From Bacteroidota bacterium (GTDB lineage: Bacteria > Bacteroidota > Bacteroidia > B-17B0 > B-17BO), in contig JANXRU010000118.1 in NCBI GenBank assembly GCA_025356715.1, forward strand, positions 1-6,640: a stretch of DNA of 6,640 bases, read 5' to 3'. The notes beneath the pieces are model-generated. The model did no database searches, was not told the origin of the DNA, and saw nothing but the letters and a program-made list of their open reading frames with translations. Of the stretch, positions 1 through 5,305 are shown one piece after another (positions within the stretch are counted from its first letter, which is position 1; every line of letters begins with the position of its first letter). The translations under genes were made by a program, and so were the position numbers.

Positions 1-9
1 CTTAAATAC

Positions 10-42
10 AAAAACCCATTTGTTTCATTACAAATGGTTTTT
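10..42 (-). terminator. Intrinsic terminator of the cyclophilin gene
   Basis: An 8-bp stem pairs 16-23 (CCATTTGT) with 30-37 (ACAAATGG) around a 6-nt loop. After one bulged C at 15 it continues as A10-A14 against T38-T42. Read on the minus strand, the hairpin is followed by a T-rich tail, as expected about 40 nt past the stop codon of the gene ending at 83. The A-rich and T-rich flanks are nearly symmetrical, so it could also work for a plus-strand gene outside the window. Confidence 0.75.
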
Positions 43-82
43 TGTTTATTAAATAACAGTTAATGTTCAGTATATGATGAAT

Positions 83-913
83 TTACTTGATAATAGAAAT
101 TGTCATCCTAATATCAATTATTGGCCTATCGTCCTTATTGGTTCCAACCGATGCTATTTTATCAATAACATCTAATCCAGATATTACTTCTCCAAAAATA
201 GTATAGTTATTATCTAAGTGAGGAGTGCCTCCAATTGTTTTGTAAATCGCTTTATGTTCTGATGGAAATTGGTAATGAGGTGTCTTTTCAAACAATGGAT
301 TTATCTTTTCATCTATTATTTTTGAGTAAAATAATAAACTATCTGCATTTGGTTCCAATTTGAAATGAGTAATTTTTTCTTGTAACCATTTATTTTCAGG
401 GTTTGAAAAATAGGTTTCTTTTAATTTACTAATAATCTCTTTATTAATGCGTTTTTCATAGGATGCTAATTCCTTATCATCGCGAACTTTACCTTGTACA
501 ATATAAAACTGGCAAGCAGAAGATGCTTTGGTTGGATTAACATCATCGCTATTTCGAGCCGCACATAACATACCTTTTTTGTGACAAAGTGTAGAAATAA
601 ATTCGGCAGGGATGGTGTACTTCAAATCTCCATCACCCAGTAGTTTTTTAAAGTCCGCGTGTTTACTATCTGGATCACCACCCTGAATCATAAACCCCGA
701 AATAACTCGATGGAACAATAAACTATCATAAAAATGTTCGGAAATTAATTTTAAAAAATTAACTTTATGTAATGGTGTTTCATTAAATAATTTCAGCTGA
801 ATATCTCCATATGAGGTTGAAATTAGGATAGTTTCTGTAGAAAACGTTTGAGAAAAGCTTACTTTACTCAATAAAACTAAAGCTAAACTCAATATTATTG
901 TTTTAAAATACAT
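83..913 (-). CDS. Exported cyclophilin-type peptidyl-prolyl isomerase with a large internal insertion
   Basis: This 276-residue cyclophilin would catalyse cis-trans isomerisation of X-Pro bonds in the periplasm. Residues 1-21 form a signal peptide (basic start, hydrophobic stretch, likely cleavage near FS-QT), with no lipobox. The fold starts with TSYGDIQLKLF (33-43), followed by the active-site strand FHRVISGFMIQGG (67-79) holding the catalytic Arg (R69), F74, M75 and Q77, and then ACQFYIVQG (133-141). A charged, helix-like insertion of about 90 residues (roughly 142-230) separates this from the final NNYTIFGEV (235-243) segment. The position of CypA Trp121 is not Trp, and CypA His126 is replaced by Tyr, so cyclosporin binding is doubtful while catalysis looks preserved. 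Similar insertions occur in Bacteroidota cyclophilins. I start at the ATG at 913 because it directly begins the signal peptide; the 23-codon upstream extension reads through the promoter region. It is separate from the main operon but related in function. Confidence 0.9.
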   Translation of the reverse strand: MYFKTIILSLALVLLSKVSFSQTFSTETILISTSYGDIQLKLFNETPLHKVNFLKLISEHFYDSLLFHRVISGFMIQGGDPDSKHADFKKLLGDGDLKYTIPAEFISTLCHKKGMLCAARNSDDVNPTKASSACQFYIVQGKVRDDKELASYEKRINKEIISKLKETYFSNPENKWLQEKITHFKLEPNADSLLFYSKIIDEKINPLFEKTPHYQFPSEHKAIYKTIGGTPHLDNNYTIFGEVISGLDVIDKIASVGTNKDDRPIIDIRMTISIIK

Positions 914-929
914 TTTTATGTTTTTTTTG

Positions 930-937
930 TATATTTG
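930..937 (+). promoter_or_regulatory. Candidate -7 promoter box for the small exported protein gene
   Basis: TATATTTG matches the Bacteroidota primary-sigma -7 consensus TAnnTTTG exactly. It lies 51 nt before the ATG at 989, giving a predicted leader of about 45 nt. I see no clear -33 TTTG at the usual distance, so the call rests on the -7 box alone. Confidence 0.5.
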
Positions 938-952
938 TATAACAACAAATAT
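931..952. repeat. Inverted repeat within the divergent promoter region
   Basis: ATATTTGT (931-938) and ACAAATAT (945-952) are perfect reverse complements separated by 6 nt. The left arm contains most of the plus-strand -7 box. The right arm, read on the minus strand, forms AATATTTG (953-946), one base off the same consensus and positioned 32 nt before the cyclophilin ATG at 913. The repeat may therefore simply be two mirror-image promoters, or it may be an operator between them. Confidence 0.5.
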
Positions 953-988
953 TGGTTTTTTTAAATCAATATACAATAACAAAACAAA

Positions 989-1336
989 ATGAAATTAATA
1001 GCTTCAACTCTTTCTATAGTTTTCCTAATAGGATTAAGAACTTCTTGTCAAAAAAACACTGATTGTAAACTAATTATTACAACAGTTGATTCTGTTGGAA
1101 ATTCTTTAGCAAATGCATCTGTTAAGTTATATGCTAACGTGAAAACAAGTACTGGATCTACTGTAGAAGCTGACTTAAAGGCTGAAGGCGTTTCTGATGG
1201 CGCAGGCACAAGTTCTTATACATTTAAATTACCAGCTATTTTAGACGTAAAAGGAATTTTAGGTAATAAATCAGGAGTGGGAATTGTAAAATTAGAAGAA
1301 GGTAAAACAGTTGAAAAAACAATTAAAGTTAAATAA
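989..1336 (+). CDS. Small exported protein with a carboxypeptidase-regulatory-like fold, possible lipoprotein
   Basis: I do not recognise a named family for this 115-residue protein. Residues 1-19 form a hydrophobic export signal followed by Cys20 (LRTSC), which would be the lipidated residue of a lipoprotein. However, Arg sits at -3, where Leu, Val or Ile is usual, so lipidation is uncertain. The mature part reads like a small beta-sandwich of the carboxypeptidase-regulatory or transthyretin-like kind: DSVGNSLANASVKLYANV (34-51) has the look of the 'G.pl.gA.V.l' strand pair, followed by SDGAGTSSYTFKLP (69-82) and a closing basic strand TVEKTIKVK. A second Cys (C26) follows. It would sit in the periplasm or be anchored to a membrane. 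It faces away from the cyclophilin gene and ends at the long hairpin shared with the operon coming from the right. The ATG at 989 is the only sensible start. Confidence 0.85.
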   Translation: MKLIASTLSIVFLIGLRTSCQKNTDCKLIITTVDSVGNSLANASVKLYANVKTSTGSTVEADLKAEGVSDGAGTSSYTFKLPAILDVKGILGNKSGVGIVKLEEGKTVEKTIKVK

Positions 1337-1344
1337 CTTTTAGA

Positions 1345-1400
1345 AAATAAATCAAAAAAAAATCCTCTTAGAAATAAGAGGATTTTTTTTTGATTTATTT
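1345..1400. terminator. Bidirectional terminator with a 26-bp perfect stem
   Basis: Positions 1345-1370 are the exact reverse complement of 1375-1400, with a 4-nt loop GAAA on the plus strand. The GC-containing core (TCCTCTTA/TAAGAGGA) is flanked by nine A on one side and nine T on the other, so both strands give a hairpin followed by a U tract. It lies 8 nt after the stop of the plus-strand gene ending at 1336 and 9 nt past the last base of the minus-strand operon at 1410, and should end transcription from both directions. Confidence 0.93.
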
Positions 1401-1409
1401 GTATTATAA

Positions 1410-2480
1410 TTAATTTACTTTTATTAATTCTACATCAAATACTAACCATGCTTTAGCAGGTATTGTTGGAGGCATCCCGTTTTCTCCGTAACCTAATTGG
1501 TAAGGGATTATTAATTTATTTTTTCCGCCTTCTTTCATTAATTGCAAACCTTCCGTCCAACCTGGTATTACTTGGTTTAACCCGAACGTTGCAGGCTGTC
1601 CTCTATCTACTGAACTATCAAACTTAGTTCCGTTTAATAAATATCCAGAGTAATGAACTGTTACTTGACTCGTAGCAGTTGGCATTGCACCAGTACCTTC
1701 TTTTTCAACAATATAACGTAAGCCACTAGCGGTTGTTTTTGTTTTATCAGGACCATACGTTTCGTTAATGGCTTTTTCTGCAGCAGCTTTTTCTGCAGCA
1801 GCTTGCGCTTCTAATTTAGCAGACAAGCCAGCTTTAGCTGTTTCAAAAGCTGTTGGTGCATCAAATGCTTCTGCTTCTTTACCTTTACGTAAAATTACTA
1901 GATGCTTTAATGTATCGTTACCTGCAATTTTATTTACAACTTCCATTCCTTCTACTACATTACCAAACACAGTGTGTTTACCGTCTAGCCAATCTGTTTT
2001 AACATGCGTAATAAAAAACTGGCTTCCATTAGTACCTGGTCCTGCATTTGCCATAGATAAAATACCTGGCCCTACATGCTTTAAAGAAGCATCAAATTCA
2101 TCAGGAAATTTATAACCTGGATCTCCAGTTCCTGTACCTAATGGACAGCCACCTTGTATCATGAAATTAGGAATAACGCGATGGAATTTTAAACCATCGT
2201 AGTAAGGCACACCTTCTGCTTTAGCAGTGTTTTTAATAGAACCTTCTGCTAAGCCAACAAAGTTAGCTACAGTCATAGGTGTTTTTTTAAATTCTAAAGC
2301 ACATATAATGTTTCCTTTAGAAGTTTCAAATTTGGCATACATGCCATCAGGTTGTTTTTTTAAAAACTCTTTATCCATTTTACTTAATTTTACTTTTTTT
2401 GGTTTTTTTGATTTGTCTGGGTTTGCTAATAATCCTATAGAAACAAGGGCAAACATAGAAGCTAAAATTATTTTTTTCAT
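1410..2480 (-). CDS. Exported dual-family isomerase: cyclophilin fused to FKBP
   Basis: This 356-residue protein joins the two unrelated peptidyl-prolyl isomerase folds in one chain. Residues 1-19 are a signal peptide (cleavage near LLA-NP), followed by a Lys-rich stretch (23-42). The cyclophilin domain spans about 46-195 and keeps the complete active site: F99, R101, F106, M107, Q109, Q154-F156, W164 and H169, including the Trp linked to cyclosporin binding. An Ala/Glu/Lys helical linker (about 210-240) leads to the FKBP domain (about 250-356), whose pocket is intact: Y277, F287-D288, V304-I305, W308, Y331 and F348. Both domains should be active on prolines in periplasmic clients. Cyclophilin-FKBP chimeras (CFBP type) are known from a few bacteria, including Flavobacterium and Treponema. 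It is the last gene of the operon, 40 nt behind the FKBP lipoprotein gene and directly before the long terminator. The ATG at 2480 begins a textbook signal peptide. Confidence 0.95.
   Translation of the reverse strand: MKKIILASMFALVSIGLLANPDKSKKPKKVKLSKMDKEFLKKQPDGMYAKFETSKGNIICALEFKKTPMTVANFVGLAEGSIKNTAKAEGVPYYDGLKFHRVIPNFMIQGGCPLGTGTGDPGYKFPDEFDASLKHVGPGILSMANAGPGTNGSQFFITHVKTDWLDGKHTVFGNVVEGMEVVNKIAGNDTLKHLVILRKGKEAEAFDAPTAFETAKAGLSAKLEAQAAAEKAAAEKAINETYGPDKTKTTASGLRYIVEKEGTGAMPTATSQVTVHYSGYLLNGTKFDSSVDRGQPATFGLNQVIPGWTEGLQLMKEGGKNKLIIPYQLGYGENGMPPTIPAKAWLVFDVELIKVN
1771..1800. repeat. Two tandem copies of a 15-bp unit within the interdomain linker
   Basis: The unit GCTTTTTCTGCAGCA occurs twice in a row (1771-1785 and 1786-1800), followed by a degenerate third start. 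On the coding strand it encodes the repeated pentapeptide pattern A-A-A-E-K of the helical linker joining the cyclophilin and FKBP domains. A multiple of three keeps the frame, so copy number changes would lengthen or shorten the linker. Confidence 0.85.
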
Positions 2481-2520
2481 TTTATATATATTAACGTTTA
2501 ACTTAAACTAAATATAAAGA

Positions 2521-3444
2521 TTAATGTGTTGGAGGCATTTGTTGAGCAGATGGCGCGCCAATATTTACTAATTCTAGTTCGAAAACTAAAGTTGAGAATG
2601 GTGGAATTGGTCCAGCCCCTCTTGCTCCATAAGCAATACTAGAAGGTAAAACAATTTTTGCTTTTCCGCCTTTAGCCATTAATTGTAATGCTTCATCCCA
2701 ACCTGGAATTACTTGTTGTTGACCAATAATAAATTTAAACGGATCAGGACGGCCATAAGACGAATCAAATTCTTTTCCATCTAAGGTTGTTCCTTTGTAT
2801 TGAACAGTAACCTCGTCGCCCGCTTTAGCTAATGCGCCTTTTCCTTTTACAGTTTCAATGTATATTAAGCCTGATGCTGTTGGAGCATTAGTGATTTTGT
2901 TATCGGCTAAATATTTTTCCATTAACGGTTTTTCTCCACCAGCCATTTTTGCCATTTCTTCCTCTTGCATTTTTTGATTAGCAGCTAATTCAGATTTAGT
3001 TTTAATGTCCACCATTTTCATTTCCACTACTAAAAAATCTCCAGGCTTAATAAATGGAGGTAACTCTTTCGCTTTTTGTGTTTTCATGTAAAATGAATCT
3101 GCGCTTACAACAAAAGAAGCACTGTCGTTTTTAGACATCATCATCATGGCATCTTCTAAACTTCCAACAAAAGAAGATTTAGGTAAAATAAATTTAGTAA
3201 CACCAGAACCATCTTGACTAACCAAAGAACTATTTACTAAAACAGAATCGTTTGATTTTAATTTAAAAATGTATTTAAATGCAATACCGTCACCCTCAGA
3301 AGGTTTAGCGCCTGCCTCATCGTGTGTAAAGAATTTGTAATGTAAGCCGTTTTCAGCTTTTGTGTACCCTTCAAATTTTGATGAGTTACAAGATATAAGT
3401 CCTACAAGTGCTGCAGAACCTAATAGCATAGTGATTTTGTTCAT
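2521..3444 (-). CDS. FKBP-type isomerase lipoprotein: degenerate N-terminal plus canonical C-terminal FKBP domain
   Basis: This 307-residue envelope lipoprotein has a clear lipobox, L16-I-S-C19, predicting cleavage before Cys19 and membrane anchoring. Residues about 30-147 look like a worn FKBP domain (GLHYKFF at 33-39, SFVGSLEDAM at 91-100, FLVVEMKMVDI at 137-147), without the aromatic pocket. A charged, helix-prone connector (150-180, EEEMAKMAGGEK) leads to a canonical FKBP domain (about 188-295) with Y216, F226-D227, V245-I246, W249, Y272 and F288 in the expected places, so this half should be an active prolyl isomerase. A short Pro/Gln tail ends the protein. Its layout matches the protein encoded by 3453-4346, pointing to tandem duplication. 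The gap to that upstream gene is only 8 nt, and the next gene in the operon begins 40 nt downstream. A run of four Met (100-103) reflects a short ATG repeat. Confidence 0.94.
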   Translation of the reverse strand: MNKITMLLGSAALVGLISCNSSKFEGYTKAENGLHYKFFTHDEAGAKPSEGDGIAFKYIFKLKSNDSVLVNSSLVSQDGSGVTKFILPKSSFVGSLEDAMMMMSKNDSASFVVSADSFYMKTQKAKELPPFIKPGDFLVVEMKMVDIKTKSELAANQKMQEEEMAKMAGGEKPLMEKYLADNKITNAPTASGLIYIETVKGKGALAKAGDEVTVQYKGTTLDGKEFDSSYGRPDPFKFIIGQQQVIPGWDEALQLMAKGGKAKIVLPSSIAYGARGAGPIPPFSTLVFELELVNIGAPSAQQMPPTH

Positions 3445-3452
3445 GTTGTGTG

Positions 3453-4346
3453 TTATTTTATATCAATTATTTTTATGTTATATACTAATGGTGTGTAAGG
3501 TTGTATAGAACCGTTGCTACTACCTTTTTCACCAAAAGCGAGGCGTGAAGGTACTATTATTTTCACAAACTCCTCCTTTTTTAGTGATCCAATAACAATA
3601 TTTAACCCTTTAACGAGTTGATCAGGAGTTCCATAAATAAATTCAAGTTGTTGTATTGCATGTTCTATAGGTTTTCCATCTAAAAAGAAGCCTTCAAATT
3701 CAATTTTAACACGTTTTCCAGTGGTTACTTTTTCATGATTTGTAGTCGTTTTTCTCAAAATGTAAATCCCATCAGAATCAACCTTTACTGAAGGGTAATT
3801 ATTTGCTAAATACGCATCTATTGTTTGAAGCTCCTTAAGTTCAGTATCCTCATTATTTGTAAACTCAGACATTTTTTTTAAAGCTAAGTATTCTGCTTTT
3901 GAAATAATTTGATTAAGCTTAATGTCTATTTTAACTAAAGAATCTTGTGCGCAAAAAGAAGGAACAATTGTATCAAAATAGTTTCTAAAAAACACCTTAG
4001 TAGATACATAAAACGAGGCACTATCTCCTTCAACTAAATTTAAAAAATAGGGATTGCACGAGTGTTTTAATTCATTTGCTGAAAGAGCAATGTATAAGCC
4101 ATTTTGTGCATCATGTTTGGTGTCCCAGAATACAGAATCAGACTGTGTTTTCATAACAGCATCTAAAACTACAACTTGATCAGTTGTTGGGTGATCATTA
4201 CCATCGCCTAATGCTAATAATTTAAAATAAAATCCGTCATCATCTCTCGAATAACTTTTCATGTCGGATGGTGATTCTTTACAGCCAGCCAGAATGAAAA
4301 GAATCAATGTGATAAAAATGTTTTTGATAAGTTGCTTACGGCTCAT
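3453..4346 (-). CDS. Degenerate two-domain FKBP-like lipoprotein
   Basis: This 297-residue protein has the lipobox L19-A-G-C22, so it is a predicted lipoprotein. Its layout parallels the next gene in the operon: a divergent N-terminal FKBP-like part (about 35-147), a helical connector with YLALKK and DAYLANN (153-183), and a C-terminal FKBP-like domain (about 190-297). In that last domain the usual pocket residues are replaced: Tyr26 of FKBP12 by F217, Phe36-Asp37 by I227-E228, the VI.GW motif by LVKGL with Leu248 in place of Trp, and the AYG Tyr by F271. The fold (VKIIVPSRLAFGEKG, 261-275) is still evident. Isomerase activity is therefore unlikely, and a chaperone or binding role is an inference. 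The start MSRKQLIK resembles a Tat motif with RK in place of RR. The ATG abuts the upstream stop codon without a gap (TAA-ATG), which supports both the start and co-transcription. Confidence 0.9.
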   Translation of the reverse strand: MSRKQLIKNIFITLILFILAGCKESPSDMKSYSRDDDGFYFKLLALGDGNDHPTTDQVVVLDAVMKTQSDSVFWDTKHDAQNGLYIALSANELKHSCNPYFLNLVEGDSASFYVSTKVFFRNYFDTIVPSFCAQDSLVKIDIKLNQIISKAEYLALKKMSEFTNNEDTELKELQTIDAYLANNYPSVKVDSDGIYILRKTTTNHEKVTTGKRVKIEFEGFFLDGKPIEHAIQQLEFIYGTPDQLVKGLNIVIGSLKKEEFVKIIVPSRLAFGEKGSSNGSIQPYTPLVYNIKIIDIK

Positions 4347-4892
4347 TTATTTTTTCACGCTTAGCACTTCAACATCATATAAAATGGGTGATTGTGGCGG
4401 TATCTTTTTTGAATCTCCCATTAATCCATGCGCAAAATGTGAAGGAATTAAAACGAGAGCTTTATCCCCTGTTTTTAAGTAAAGTAGCGCTTTTTGTAAT
4501 CCGTCTTCAATATTTTCCATTCCCACTTTTAACTCTTTTGATCCGCTATTTTTTGAAGAGTAACATTCTGTACCGTCTAATAATGAAATAGTGTAATTGA
4601 TTTTGATTAGATCTCCATCATGAATTGAATCTCCTTTTGTTGAAGGTTTATAAACGTGATAGCGAATACCTTCAGTAGTCTTGATAAATGGCATTTGATG
4701 AGATTTTTGATAATAATCCATGTCATCAATTTCTTTTGCAACAACTTGTTGATTCGCTTTGATAAATTGTTGTTTGATTTTCACCTGATTAAATTCCGGA
4801 TGTTCTATTTTTTCTGGAGGATTACATCCACCAAAAAAAAGTAGAAATAACCCTGAAAAACTTAACACATATTTATAGTGAGGTTGCAACAT
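4347..4892 (-). CDS. GldI-like FKBP-family lipoprotein
   Basis: This 181-residue protein has a hydrophobic signal and a probable lipobox FGGC with Cys23 (Phe at -3 is less usual). The mature part has a Gln/Lys-rich helix (about 36-65, containing KEIDDMDYYQKSH) and one FKBP-like domain (about 72-180). Size, lipoprotein nature, the preceding helix and the single C-terminal FKBP domain match GldI of gliding Bacteroidota, a lipoprotein linked to gliding motility and the envelope machinery. Equivalence to GldI is an inference, because no other gld gene is in view. The pocket is eroded: Tyr26 is kept (Y100), but Phe36-Asp37 is C110-Y111, the pocket Trp is L132 and the AYG Tyr is H155. I choose the ATG at 4892, which leaves 9 nt after the tatA stop. 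An in-frame TTG at 4901 would abut the tatA stop but adds only three residues. Confidence 0.87.
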   Translation of the reverse strand: MLQPHYKYVLSFSGLFLLFFGGCNPPEKIEHPEFNQVKIKQQFIKANQQVVAKEIDDMDYYQKSHQMPFIKTTEGIRYHVYKPSTKGDSIHDGDLIKINYTISLLDGTECYSSKNSGSKELKVGMENIEDGLQKALLYLKTGDKALVLIPSHFAHGLMGDSKKIPPQSPILYDVEVLSVKK

Positions 4893-4901
4893 TACGTACA
4901 A

Positions 4902-5165
4902 CTATTTATTAGAGTCAGTAATTGTATCTACTTCCTTTTTTACTTCTTGAATATGTTCTTGAATGGTATTTGACAGTCCACTTGTGTTTTGTTGTATGTC
5001 TTTTTGAATACCATTGGCAGCATCTTTGAATTCTCTGATGCCTTTACCTAAAGCGCGTGCGATATTTGGAACTCCTTTTCCGCCAAAAAGAAGTAAAATA
5101 ACTAATAGTACTACAACTACTTCGCCACCACCTAAATTTAGAAATAATATAAAAAGAGGATTCAT
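4902..5165 (-). CDS. tatA: Sec-independent (twin-arginine) translocase subunit TatA/TatE family
   Basis: This 87-residue TatA-type protein is a pore or membrane-thinning component of the Tat pathway, which moves folded proteins across the inner membrane. It has a short N-terminus, one transmembrane helix (about 11-28, GGGEVVVVLLVILLLFG) with the polar Glu15 near its start, the conserved FG hinge (F27-G28), and an amphipathic helix GKGVPNIARALGKGIREFKD (29-48) of the usual K-P-A-R-G-REFK pattern. A polar, charged tail follows (50-87). Glu rather than Gln at the polar position is common in Bacteroidota TatA. I start at the ATG at 5165. The open frame continues 36 codons further upstream, but that stretch has no ATG, is unlike TatA and overlaps the promoter. 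It is the first gene of the operon of periplasmic isomerases. No tatC is in the window. Confidence 0.93.
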   Translation of the reverse strand: MNPLFILFLNLGGGEVVVVLLVILLLFGGKGVPNIARALGKGIREFKDAANGIQKDIQQNTSGLSNTIQEHIQEVKKEVDTITDSNK

Positions 5166-5169
5166 GGCG

Positions 5170-5177
5170 CAAAAGTA
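5170..5177 (-). promoter_or_regulatory. Candidate -7 promoter box of the tatA-isomerase operon
   Basis: Read on the minus strand, 5177-5170 is TACTTTTG, an exact match to TAnnTTTG of Bacteroidota promoters. It ends only 4 nt before the tatA ATG at 5165, which would put the transcription start at or next to the start codon. No convincing -33 TTTG is visible at the usual spacing. Confidence 0.5.
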
Positions 5178-5254
5178 CAAATAAGAATTAACAGAATCAT
5201 AAGAGAATCCTATAATTGTTTGATTTTTGGCATAGGAATTACCAAAAATTAGTA

Positions 5255-5262
5255 TATTTTTG
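5255..5262 (+). promoter_or_regulatory. Candidate -7 promoter box of the GEVED-protein gene
   Basis: TATTTTTG matches TAnnTTTG. It lies 43 nt before the ATG at 5306, giving a leader of about 38 nt. The nearest upstream TTTG (5226-5229) is 25 nt away, longer than the usual spacing, so the -33 element is uncertain. No Shine-Dalgarno sequence precedes the ATG, as is normal in this phylum. Confidence 0.45.
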
Positions 5263-5305
5263 TAGGAATACAATTCATGAAATAAGATAACCCAAATTTT
5301 TTGAG

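Noticed and set aside
914..982. N-terminal extension of the cyclophilin by 23 codons
   Set aside because: It reads through the promoter dyad, and the ATG at 913 directly begins a normal signal peptide.
2496..2508. Short palindrome GTTTAA-C-TTAAAC between the last two operon genes, considered as an operator or internal terminator
   Set aside because: The arms are only 6 bp, fully AT-biased and with a 1-nt loop; such palindromes are expected by chance in AT-rich spacers, and no T tract or -7 box accompanies it.
1768..2511. Plus-strand open frames at 1768-2115 and 2227-2511
   Set aside because: They lie inside the cyclophilin-FKBP gene on the opposite strand, have low-complexity or unconvincing protein content, and lack recognisable domains.
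3139..3150. CAT trinucleotide repeat considered as a phase-variable tract
   Set aside because: Only four units, and changes in copy number would stay in frame, altering just a run of Met residues.
4261..4844. Plus-strand open frames at 4261-4482, 4388-4591 and 4656-4844
   Set aside because: They are antisense to well-supported FKBP genes, and their hydrophobic content is explained by the reverse complement of Lys/Glu/Asp-rich coding sequence.
4893..4901. TTG start for the GldI-like protein, abutting the tatA stop
   Set aside because: An ATG three codons later fits the signal peptide equally well and is the far more common start.
5166..5273. N-terminal extension of TatA by 36 codons
   Set aside because: It has no ATG, is unlike TatA N-termini, and overlaps the likely promoter; TatA proteins begin just before the membrane helix.
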